DNA of 64,000 nucleotides from Agapanthus africanus (Eukaryota > Streptophyta > Magnoliopsida > Asparagales > Amaryllidaceae), in the NCBI GenBank assembly GCA_030015575.1, contig CM057338.1, positions 775,075,864 through 775,139,863 on the forward strand. Direction: 5' to 3'. The notes beneath the pieces are model-generated. The model ran no database searches. It worked only from the letters and a program-made list of their open reading frames with translations, and was not told the DNA's origin. This document shows, one piece after another, positions 1 through 10,989 of this stretch (within the stretch, counting starts at the first letter, position 1; the number at the start of each line of letters is the position of its first letter). Position numbers and translations under genes: made by a program.

Positions 1-1762
1 GAAATAGAACTGGAAGAAATTCCAGAACCAAAAACTACTACTGAAAGTTTGGTAGAACCAGAAGTTCAAGAAGAACAGGACATTCCCGCACCCCTCCGTA
101 GGAGTAGTAGGCCGTCTCATCCGCCTGAGAGATACTACGGTTTTCTCTTAGACGAGGATAGAGAAGATTGCATCATTGATAATGATAAACCTACTAGCTT
201 CCAGCAGGCCATCCAGAGCGGCGACTCAGTAAGATGGCTGGATGCAATGCGGACCGAGATGGAGTCCATGTACACCAACAAAGTATGGACTTTGGACTTT
301 GCTCCAGATGGGGTAAAACCCATAGGATGCAAGTGGATCTTCAGGAAGAAGATTGGTGTAGATGGACAGGTGGAAACCTATAAGGCTAGACTTGTTGCAA
401 AGGGTTTTCGACAAAGACCTGGTTTGGACTATGACGAAACTTTTTCTCCAGTGGCTATGCTCAAATCCATTCGGATCCTTCTTGCCATTGCTGCCTTCCA
501 TGATTATGAGATCTGGCAGATGGACGTAAAGACGCTTTTCTAAATGGTAATTTGGAAGAATGCGTCTATATGGATCAGCCAGAAGGTTTCAATCAGAGTG
601 GGAGTAGCGGGAAAGTGTGCAAGTTGCTTAAATCCATTTATGGACTAAAGCAGGCATCGCGGAGTTGGAACATCTGTTTTGATGAAACGGTCAAAGAATA
701 TGACTTTATCAAAAATCCAGATGAACCGTGTATATATAGTAAAATTTTAGCACGAACTGTCGTATTCCTCGTCTTGTACGTGGATGACATTCTCTTGATA
801 GGAAATGACATTCCTATGCTACAATCTGTCAAAGGATTCTTGTCACACAGGTTCTCCATGAAAGACCTAGGTGATGCCTCTTACATACTGGGGATCCAGA
901 TCTATCATGATAGATCTAAGAGGATGTTGGGAATTTCGCAGTCCAGGTATATCAACACTATACTGAAATGATTCAGTATGGAAGATTTTAAGCACGGTAA
1001 TTTACCGGCTTGTCACGGAATCACCCTATCCAAAGAAATGTCTCCCAAGACTAATTTGGAAAGAGAACGCATGTCAGTTATACCCTACGCTTTTGCAGTA
1101 GGCTCTATAATGTATGCGATGTTGTGCACCAGACCAGATGTAGCTTACGCACTGAGCGTGGTAAGCCGGTATCAGTCAGACCCAGGGGAGAAGCACTAGA
1201 TAGCAGTAAAGAACATTCTCAAGTACCTGAGAAGGACTAAGGATATGTTCTTGGTTTACGGTGGAAAAGACCTCAAGATTGAGGCTTTTGCTGACTCCAG
1301 CTTCCAGAGTGACAAGGATGACTCCAAGTCCATGTCAGGTTATGTCTTTACCCTCATGGAGGGGCGGTGTGCTGGAATAGTTCCAAGCAGGACACTATTG
1401 CTGACTCAATGATGGAAGCGGAGTATATCGCTGCTTGCGATGCCGCAAAAGAAGCAGTCTGGGTGAAGAAGTTCCTAACAGAGCTTCAGGTGGTTCCTAC
1501 CATTGTTGATCCAATACCGCTGTATTGTGACAACAATGGCGCTATAGCTTTAGCGAAGGAACCCAGGTCCCATCAGAAGTCCAGACACATCTTAAGGCGG
1601 TATCACCTGATCAGGGAGATCATTGATCGCCGGGAGATCGAGGTCCGGAGAGTTGCTACAGAGGAGAACACTGCAGATCCATTCACAAAGGCCTTACCTC
1701 AGACATAGTTCGAGAGGCTATTCGAGAAGATAGGTCATCGATACGCCAGTACATGGCCCTAG
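1..1762 (+). pseudogene. Cop1 pol remnant (RT-RNase H), frameshifted
   Basis: The frame is open from base 1 with the acidic linker that precedes RT in the neighbours, then RT (KWIFRKKIG, YVDDILLIGND near 777-808) and RNase H (DSSFQSDKDDSK, MEAEY, YCDNNGAIALAKEPRSH), ending at the TAG at 1760-1762 after the usual TWP tail. It is broken. One base appears lost near 532-536 in the DVKTAFLNG motif. TGA replaces Arg at 969-971, TAG replaces Trp at 1197-1199, one base is lost near 1353 in the TLNGGAVCW motif, and TAG replaces Gln at 1706-1708. The residue order matches the intact Cop8 pol. It cannot make an active RT; any activity would predate these changes. Confidence 0.9.
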
Positions 1763-1765
1763 TGC

Positions 1766-1776
1766 AAGTGGGAGAT
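1766..1776 (+). other. Cop1 polypurine tract (plus-strand primer)
   Basis: AAGTGGGAGAT lies between the pol stop and the TGTTAG start of the 3' LTR. The same tract abuts the 3' LTR of all eight elements, as expected for the RNase H-resistant primer of plus-strand DNA synthesis. Confidence 0.85.
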
Positions 1777-3699
1777 TGTTAGTGTATATGCTCTAGGGGC
1801 CATTATTGTATCATACTGGCTTGTATATTACTTAATGGAAGCTTGGAATATTCACAGTTGTATTAACAGTCTCGCTCAACATAGTAATATGCTACTTGGT
1901 TTATGTCTATCTTAATATGTGTATATGTTAGCATATCGTGAATATATATTGATAGAGCCCTTAGGATCTTGCTTGACTACCAGCGTTATGAGATGGCAGT
2001 CATACTAGTGGGGGCTGGGTAGTCTGCAAGCACATCCTTTTTCAGGTCCCTATTCGTATGATTATCGAGACAGGGCATCGATACTCCGGAGTAGACTAGT
2101 GTGTACGCTTCTCATCCCAGTTGGGGAGATGGTCTGTCCCACAGCCATCAGTACGTCGTACTAGAGATAGTATGCAGGTGCTCATTGGGTTACGGGTACA
2201 CCGGACAGGACTCGCAGGGAACTGTTGGTTAGTATTATACCCGTCGTCAGTTAACAGTTCCCAGGTGACATGAGTACAGCATAGTCCGTAGACTTGACAC
2301 TGCTGCTTCGCTTCGAGTGTGTTCCCACTGTTCTTAGATTGCTACCCTACCATGGCTCAAAGGAGTCATGCAAATAGGTAGCAGTTGGGTGCAGTCCCGA
2401 AGCACTTGGAGGCAGTGGCGGTTAGATAGGATTCGTCTCACCCGGTATTGGGAGTTGATATCGCGTTGTGTTTGGAGAGCCATTACGCAAAGCCCCTGGC
2501 CAGGGCAAACGAGATTTACTGGTAGGATTTCCAGTAGCTTCTCAAGGTGTAATGGACTTCACTCCGACACGACTTATATCGCTTTTAGGGGACTGACGCT
2601 TGCTGCCCCCTAGGCCCGATATGTGATAGTCCTAGACGAACAGACTGGACTGTACGGAGATTGTCACATCAGGCTCAGCAGGAGTTTGGATGGGTTTCCT
2701 CATCGGCCTTCTTATCGACATCTACCTGGGGACCGTTACGTACAGCTAGTACCTCTTACGGCCTATGGTTAAATCCACTGCCAGCGTAGTGTCGAGTCTT
2801 TAGAGTCCCACACAGAGAGTTTCCCTGCTTCAGACAAAACGATATAGAGGTCGTATAGTTTTACGACAGGGTTCGGACACATACGTGTATTTATGCACGT
2901 ACGATGTTCGGACAGTTTTTACTAGCAGGCTTTAGTTTGAGCCAGATTCTAGTATTGGATTATTGGATTTATACAGTCTCAGTATTTCCGTGTTTTCACG
3001 GATGGGAGGGGCATTCTCGTAATTAGTCGAGAAGCTTCTAGAAGAAAGATGAGGTGGAGAGATTATGTGTTATTTGCATTAAATGGATTAGTGACTCATG
3101 AGATGATTCATCCAAATGAGTTAATGAAGCATTTATTGCTTAATGACTCATAAGATGATTCATTGTTTGTATTAAATGAAGTATGGTTGTAAATATCAAA
3201 TAATGATTTATTTGATATTCTTTATGCTTCATCAAATATAGAAATGAGACATAATTCATTATCATTCTCACTTACACATTCTCTCTCCTCAAGCTCTCTC
3301 TCTCTCTTCAAAGACCTAACCCTAATCCTCTCATATGTTGAGATCCAAGGGTTAGTAAGACTAATAGATCTCTAATCCATCTCTATATCCTCTAGGTTAC
3401 CTTGATTAGCAATCATAGCCACCTAATTACCTCAAGTGAGAGGTTAAAGTTTGGAGAAGGAGCTCTCGGGTGGATCTTCTATCACATCGAGGAGGCCGAC
3501 GAGGAGGTGAACTACAAGAACAAGAAGGACTAGAATCTTGAGGTATAATCATCTATCATAGTAGTTAATCACTTCTAGATAGTTTTTAGTTAGGGTTTAG
3601 CAAAGATCCGTAAAGTTAGTCAATGTTTACTCAAACAAAATGATTGTTTTACCTATTCCGCCTCCCCGCATCTTGTGGGGTGTCTAACGTCGACTTACA
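1777..3699 (+). repeat. Cop1 3' LTR (1923 bp)
   Basis: Begins TGTTAGTGTATATG just after the polypurine tract and ends GACTTACA where Cop2 LTR sequence resumes. Near the start it has the GCYCTAGGGGCCATT block shared by the window's LTRs. The 12-bp palindrome CCCTGGCCAGGG is at 2494-2505. The last 60 bp (GGAGGCGG-type block inverted) match the end of the Cop7 LTR. Small ORFs inside are not supported as genes. Confidence 0.9.
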
Positions 3700-4122
3700 C
3701 TCATAACCCAATGAGCACATGTATACTATCTTAGGTGACTAACTGACACCAATGGCTTGTGAGACCGGCTACCGCCCCTCGTCGGGGTCTCGATAAGTAC
3801 ACACAAGTCTACTCCGGAGTATCGATGCCCGGTATCGATACTCCTACGACTAGGGACATGTAAGGATGTGCTTATAGACCACCTAGCTCCCACGTATATG
3901 ATCGCCATCATAATGCTGGTAGTCAAGCAAGAATCCTATGGGCTCTATCAACATGTAATAGTGATCTGTAATGCCACCAAATGCTGTACATGATGATAAA
4001 GACAAACCAGATAGTATTCTATCATCTCGAGTAAGACTGTTCTACCGGTTTAGGTCCTCCATCAATCATCATAATCGCGGGCCTGCGATTCAATAATTGA
4101 CTTGAGGCCACTATAGCCAACA
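3700..4122 (-). repeat. Cop2 3' LTR, U3 end (interrupted by Cop1)
   Basis: Sense-strand U3 start TGTTGGCTATAG is at 4122. The stretch aligns with the same part of the Cop5 LTR (the Cop5 copy near 21345-21767), including the CTCATAACCCAATGAGCAC segment at which Cop1 is inserted. The near-palindrome AGATAGTATTCTATC is at 4010-4024. Confidence 0.85.
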
Positions 4123-7100
4123 ATCTCCCACTTGCACTTAAGGCTAATTATTGCGGTGTCGTATACTCACAGCCCGTGTGATACCGAACAACCAACTTCT
4201 CTACTAATCAGTCTCGCAAAGTCCGTTTGTGAAACTATTGCGTTCGAGAAATAGCCTCAGTGAGTGGATCCGCACCAGTGTTTCTTTCTTTATCTCTCTA
4301 TATCTCAACTTCGCGGAGAAAGACTATCTCCCGAAATGAGCGATACCTGTCTTAGAATTTGTCTGGATATCTGATGGGACCCAGTTCACTAATGAACTCC
4401 AAATCCAACAAATTTCTTAGACGGTATCATCTACTGAATTTAATCGGTAACATGCGCCATGCCTTCCTCAGTATCCGCTTGGACCAGCTGTCCAACATAC
4501 TGTCCCTCAAAAGAGGGAAAACTATAACTCTGATAGCCACTCTGTCATCCAGGTCATCTTGAAAGCCTAAAATGATAACCGCCTCCTGAAGGAGGCTACC
4601 GTTACCAAATCCCAAGAAAATCCACTTATGTTCTTAACGGCTTCCCAATGTTTCTCCAGGATTAGATTAATATATATGCTTATTGCAGCTAGTGCAAAAA
4701 CAACATCTGGTGTGGTACTTGACATCACATGATTGACTCAATTGCCTAAGTAAGTGATATGCCAATCATGCAAATCCCTCTCCCCTTTAGTCTGAAAGAC
4801 ATCCTTTAGAGAGGGTGACTCCATCACCTGCAGGTACACCACCATACTAGGAGTCAACCATTCTAAAACACCTTTAGAATAATATCAAAGTATCCAGACT
4901 GGGACACTTTCCAAATCTAAATCATAAAACCATAGATCTAGTAACCAGAAAACCTGATATTATATCCATATCCTATGTGGAGAAACAACTTTGTGACAAC
5001 CACAATATAACCGATCGTAGTATAGGAATTTCACTTCCTATAAAGTGCATGTCATCCAAATACCAGGACATCACACCCTACTACCTTCTTACCAGATCTA
5101 TCTCCTATTCTGATGAGGTCAAAGCCTATGACTGTCACATCAAAAATAGATGATCTAGCTCCGCTATATCTGCTTTAGTCTATAAATAGACACAAGCTAC
5201 TTATCCACTATGCTTCCTCTGCTCTCACTGACTACAACAACCCTCTGGCAAAGTCATATACATGTGCACTTCTAAAGCTAGTTTAGAACGATGCTGTACC
5301 CATCCTCCTGCCGGGTCTCATAGTCTATAATAGCAGCAATAGCAAGTCTGGGTAAACAAGAACCTCCATGTCACCGTCTTTGAGAAGACGGAAGTACCTC
5401 TTGAGTGCCTGAGCTTACCCACCATATCTGCGGAGTGGCTAATGGAATGTCAAATCCAATTGAATCTTTAGGTTCTATTAAATCTTCAGTAATCGTTTGT
5501 GGTTCTGGAATCACTTCCAGTTCTACCATACTTCCACTTATGTTTTCTGAAAAGAAACCATTTTACTAAAACTGTGGCGAGTGAAGAACAATATATCTAT
5601 TGATCTTCTAGATGGTAGAAAGTTAACCCGACATAGCCCAGGATAACCAACAAACAGCCATTACTGAAACGTGCCTTGAGTTTATCTAGAGTCTATTTTT
5701 AAGCATAAGCTGGACAACTCCATATACCTTAACATCGTTAAGATATAAACCATTCTATATACAATATAGAAACAGATGCACTAATTTAATTGGAACCAGA
5801 TTCAAATCATGCAGTTGTCTCTAATGTATGTCAAATAAGTGGAATGAGGCCAAGCAGCATTACTCATCTAGGAGTGCATCCACATACGAGTAACCTGAAA
5901 GAAAATCAAGTACTCAAAACTATTACTATCAACGGAATACCTAGCACAAGTATCTACATATTCGATCACCTTGAAGAATTCTGATACTTGCAACATGTGG
6001 TTCTCTACTATATTCATATACCTATAACTTCTCAAAATTTGGACATTGTATTTCAGTGAAACACATATCTAAAAACTAGAGAAATCACAAGTAAACAGAA
6101 TACAGTACGAGTACCAATCCCTTTGTCCCAGTGGACACTGGACAATATACAATACATTGTATAAGTCCCCTGTGTTAAATAACTCATACCCTGTGCGTCG
6201 TAGGTTGAAAACTGTACTATGGTTAAGAAGAATTACACCGTTGTTGAATGCTCCTTACCCAATCACTAACTGATATAGGTAAATGTCATAGACATAATTT
6301 CATAAAGTTATATCTCACTTTATAAAATAAACATACAGATATATCAGTTTGAAATTGGTGCATAACAACGGATATTCAAAACCAAATATTCGCCATCAGG
6401 CAAAAACGCAGGTGATTTCCTCAAATATCACCAATTACAATGAATTCCGATATAATGAGGATATAATCACCTAATTCCCAATATCTTACTCCTACTCACC
6501 ATCTGTAACACTATACAGATATGAGAATCAAATCTGGTAAATACATACCCTGGAGTAAGGATCTAATTGGAAAATCAGTTTTCAATTAACAACACACAGA
6601 GAATCGGAAACATGAAAATATTTCGAAAGGGTATCCGGATATTCCTAGTAATACCTCTTCCACTATCCATATTCATGACTGTAACCGTGTATTTCCTTGC
6701 CCACACTCAAATCCCTTTATATGTCTTTACTTATTACCTTCTGTACACCTCACTTAGGCTAAATGGTTTTCTTCATTCCCAGTCTTTCGGAATCAACCTA
6801 AGATTTGGAAGAAGAAGCGTAATAGGTGTACTCTCCTAACACTAGGAGCCCTCGCAACCTGAGAGAAGGTAAAGAGAAAAGACAACTGAATAATTCTTAT
6901 TCTATTTCTCCAGAACCAGAAACCATCCTCGAACTGGAACAAGTTCTTTCGAGTTCGTATGTAACTATAAGATGGAATATCTAAGAAATATGGATTTTCA
7001 TAGTGATACGGAATTTTCTAGAGAAATGCAAAGGTGTTGTAAGAGTAGCAGGGGTATACGCGTTTTTGTCGTGAATGATAGCAGTCGCAATTTCCTTTGC

Positions 7101-7123
7101 CCTTACTCTAATCCTTTTATATG
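4123..7123 (-). pseudogene. Cop2 gag-pol remnant, heavily decayed
   Basis: Begins with the inverted polypurine tract ATCTCCCACTTGCAC (4123-4137) and then holds degenerate copia pol on the minus strand with no frame longer than about 90 codons. Fragments of RNase H, RT and the linker can be recognised by DNA alignment with Cop8 and Cop5. About 95 bp are missing next to TCTGATGGGAC (near 4370). That removes the RNase H segment holding the YCDNNGA aspartate, and Cop5 lacks the same segment. Gag-C-terminal-like sequence lies at about 6690-7060. A second copy of it starts at 7081 and is cut by Cop3 at 7123. Not functional. Confidence 0.75.
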
Positions 7124-8882
7124 TGAAAGTCGACCTTAGCACCATCAAGGGGTTCAAGAGGCATCAAGCATGCCAAATTTTAATTTTTCTAGGTGCTAAG
7201 TTAGACTACCAAGATCATTACTAGAAATTTAGGGTTTTCCTTTGTGATGTGATTAAACTTAAAAGAAGAAAAAGAGCATACAACCTTTGTAGTTTGTCTC
7301 CTTCTCTTCAAAAGCTCTGGGATGAAATCCACGCGACTCTTCAAGGCTCCTCTCCAAGTTGAACGAACCTCCTTCGTGATCTTCGTGCCAAAGACGATTC
7401 ACCCAAAGTCCACAAGCACAAGCTTTTCACTACACTAAACACTTTTAGTGTAGGAAACACACCACACCAAATTGCTAGTTTGGTGAGGGATGATGAAGTA
7501 GGGGATAAGTAAAGCTCACTAAGGTCTCACAAGCTCAATAATTCACATCTCATGTGAGGGTTTTGAGCTTGGAGGTGAGGTGAAGAAAATTGTAGAGAGC
7601 AAGAGAGGAAAAGAGATCTTGAAAAAATGGCTAAGGCATGAACTATGAAGCAAGTATAGAATGAATAAAATGAATCATCTCTCTCCTCACTCATTCAAGC
7701 ATGGAATAAAAATGCAATTAAAATTGCAACCATGCATGAATAGTGAGTCAAGAGTAATATAAAAACATATAAACCCATGCCTTGAACCATACAACAAATA
7801 TCTCCACAATTTACACCTCATTTTTCTATTTTCAAAAAATAGAAAAACATGCCATGCTTCATATAATATATATATATATATATATCAAATATACATTAAT
7901 ATATATATATATATAAATAAAGCAATTAGTGAGCTAATGATATTAGTTAAGATATAATTATATCACATATAATTTATATCACATTATTAAATCAACACCT
8001 GATCTAATAATCCGATTATATCACATATAACCGACTAATATGATTAATCTGAATATCACATTATCAAACCAACACTTGATTCGATAATCCGGTTGTATCA
8101 CATATAACCTGACTGATAACAGATAACTGCTAGATTACAATACGGTATCACATACTCGTATTTAATCAGGCCCACACACATATCAAATATGTGTCCTACT
8201 TCGTTTCTCTTGAACCAGGAAACTTCTGTGTGGGACTCTAAAGACTCGTCAATGCGCCAGCAGTAGGTGATGATCACATCAGTCACCTACAAGCCGTCAG
8301 CGGTACTAGCTGGACGTAACGGCTACCCGGGTATTGAGCGATATGAAGATCAACAAGCAAGCTCGTCCATACTCTCCATGAAGCCTATCAGTAACTCTAC
8401 CGTACAGTCCAGTCTCTTCTTCTGATATGTCGCATATCATGTCCAAGGGTGGTAAACGTCAGCCCCTAGTAACGTGATAATTCATGCCGATATCTGGCCT
8501 ATAACAGTTTGAGAAACTACGGATAACTCTTATCAGTAAATCTCATCAGCAATCCTGGCCAGGGACTTCCAGTTATAGCCAATCGAGCATAGCGCAACAT
8601 CAACCCCCAATACCGGGAGAGACGAAACCCCTCCTATCGCTCATTGCCTCCATATGACTCGGGACTATACCCAAAATCCACCTGTTTGCACGGCTCCTTT
8701 GGGCCATGGTAGGGAGGAAATCAAAGCACTGTGGGAGCCACACAAGACTCTATGACGATCTCGGGTCTACAGACTAACCTGTACCAGTGTCACCAAAGGA
8801 CTGCTATCTGACGATAGGTATACTACCACATAGGAGTCCTCGGCGAGTCCTGCTCAGTGTACCCAGTCTCCACTGAGCACCC
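7124..8882 (-). repeat. Cop3 3' LTR, piece 1 of 3
   Basis: Sense-strand U5 end (reads TGAAAGTCG on the plus strand) through most of the LTR. Contains AT-rich (TA)n tracts at 7864-7915 and a CCTGGCCAGG palindrome at 8554-8563. Ends at the CACCC target duplication (8878-8882) created by Cop4. Confidence 0.9.
8878..8882. repeat. Target-site duplication CACCC, left of Cop4
   Basis: Directly abuts the Cop4 end TGAAAGG; its partner is at 19507-19511. Removing Cop4 plus one copy restores a continuous Cop3 LTR. Confidence 0.95.
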
Positions 8883-10975
8883 TGAAAGGTTTGTCTAGCA
8901 CCCTATAATGAGTTTTGAAGCATCACATGTCCCAAAGTTTAAGTTTTTATGGTGCTAAACGAACATGCAAAGGAATCGATCCTAGAAAATTAGGGTTTCG
9001 AAATATAAAGCGAACTAATCTAGGGTTTCGAGACTACAACCTTTGTAGCTCCCTTTCGCTGGACTCCTTGGTCTCTAAGGTGTTGAATGGAGGTCCTCTT
9101 GAAGTCCTCTTGTGTCCACGACGATCCACCACGAAGTTCTCCGTCCAAGCTCGCAACTTCGTAAAACCGAAGAGAACACTCTAAACAAGACGGCTAAGCT
9201 TGTATAGAATGAAGTTGTGGTTAAGGTTCTCACTTCAAAAACCTTTCTTTAAGTGGTATTTACTCACTTGAAAAAACTAGAGAGCAAATGAGAAAGAGGA
9301 AGAAGATGGTGGCAATATTTTCACAAGAGGTAATGAGATAAAAGATAACTCACTAGAAGAAAAAGAAATATATCAATATATATTTTATTTCTTCTTACTA
9401 TGAACCATGGTTAAAGTGATGGAGGCATTATTTAACTTGAGTTTTAAATGATAAAGAGAAGGATAACTCAAGTTAAGAGGTAGGTAAGCATGGTTAGGTC
9501 AAAGGAAGAATGTAGAAGCTAGAATGATTATCCTTTCCTTTTCATTTTGTTTTAAAACAAAAATTAAATAATAATCCATAATTTAATCCATGGTGTGAGT
9601 CTTATATTGCCACCATTTCCATATGCTAACAACCATGATGGATGGGTGTATGTATGTATGCATGTATGCACATCCACATGTGCATGAAACTAGAATGAAA
9701 GAAAGAAACACATGCATGCATGCATACATCCATCAAACCCTAGAAAGGTTTCAAGTGAGAAAACTAATGGTTAGATGATAAATCAACACTTAATTTATCA
9801 ATCCGGTCATATCTCATACGACCCCACCAAAAGCAGGCCACCCGATCAATGTTCGGTATCATATACGCACATTTTAATCGGGTGCATGCGCATATCGCAT
9901 ACGCGCACCACAACGTTTCGCCTGGACTGGGTAACTCCTTTGTGGGACTCTAAGACTCGTCAATACGCCGGCAGAGGGTGATGATCATATCAGGTACCCT
10001 CAAGCCGCAAGCGGTCAGCTAAACGTAACGGCCACCCGGGTATTGAGCGATCAGAAGAAAACAAGCGAACCTGCTACAACTCCCGTCGAGCCATCCGGCA
10101 ACACTACCGTACAGTCCGGTCTCTTCGTCAGATATGCTGCATATCAAGCCTAGGGATGGTCACGTCGACCCTAATAACTCAATAAGTCGTGCCGGTGAAT
10201 GGTCTATAACAGATCGAGAAACTACCGATAACACTTATCAGCATATCTCAGCAGCCCTGGCCAGGGACTTACTGATATAACCAGTCGGGCACAGCACAGC
10301 ATCAACCCCCAATACCGGAAGAGACGAAACCCCTCCTATCGCTCATTGCCTTCGTGTGTCTCAGGACTGTACCCAACGGCCACCTGTTTGCACGACTCAG
10401 TAGAGCCGTGGTAGGGTGGCAATCAAAGTACAGTGGGAGAACACACAAGACTCTATGACGATCTCGGGTCTACAGACTAACCTGTACCAGTGTCACCTGA
10501 GAACTGCTATCCGATGATAGATATAATTCCATATAGGAGTTCTCGGCGAGTTCGTCCAGTGTACCCAGTCACTACTGAGCACCCGTATATGATCTTGATG
10601 TCAAACACCAATGGATATGGGATCATCCATCGCCCATCACATGGGTCTAGTATCATATACGCTAGTCTACTCTGGTATATCAATGCCCCGTCTCGATATA
10701 CCTACGACTAGGGACTTTCCAGGATATGCTTATAGACTACAGATGTCCCACTAGTATAATCTCCATCATAATCAGAATAGTCAAGCCAATATCCTCAGGG
10801 CTTTATCAGCATGTATGAGTGAATAACAAGCATGATCAAATCAACACGTCAGATAAAGAAGAACCAGATAGCATACTATCATGTCGAGCAAGAATGCATA
10901 CTGAATATATATATATACATGTATAGATACATCCACTATCACATAATGGCCTCTAGGGCATACATATATCCAACA
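8883..10975 (-). repeat. Cop4 3' LTR (2093 bp)
   Basis: Near-identical to 17411-19506. Holds the CCCTGGCCAGGG palindrome at 10255-10266, the GATAGCATACTATC palindrome near 10868-10881, and short GTAT/CATG runs at 9640-9730. The sense strand starts TGTTGGATATATG at 10975. Confidence 0.95.
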
Positions 10976-10989
10976 ATCTCCCACTTGCA
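10976..10989 (-). other. Cop4 polypurine tract
   Basis: Inverted GCAAGTGGGAGAT between the pol stop and the 3' LTR. Confidence 0.85.

Larger units (their letters stand above)
1..3699 (+). mobile_element. Cop1: 3' part of a Ty1/copia retrotransposon
   Basis: This is the right-hand part of a plus-strand copia element: RT-RNase H coding remnant, polypurine tract, then a complete 3' LTR. The left part (5' LTR, leader, gag, integrase) lies outside the window. Its right end falls inside the 3' LTR of Cop2; the first bases beyond it (CTCAT, 3700-3704) are the expected right target duplication, but the left copy is not visible. LTR length and terminal sequence resemble Cop7, so the two probably belong to one subfamily. 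Confidence 0.9.
3700..7123 (-). mobile_element. Cop2: fragment of a decayed non-autonomous copia element
   Basis: Minus-strand element seen as the U3 end of its 3' LTR plus about 3 kb of interior. The rest of the LTR is left of Cop1 and outside the window. The remaining interior and 5' LTR would lie right of Cop3, also outside. It is the outermost and so oldest layer. Throughout it aligns with Cop5, including shared deletions. Confidence 0.85.

Noticed and set aside
1763..3699. Envelope-like third ORF after pol
   Set aside because: In every element the polypurine tract and LTR follow pol within about 15 bases, leaving no room.
4123..7123. Host intergenic DNA or a different repeat class
   Set aside because: The stretch aligns along its length with the Cop5 interior and starts with the standard polypurine tract.
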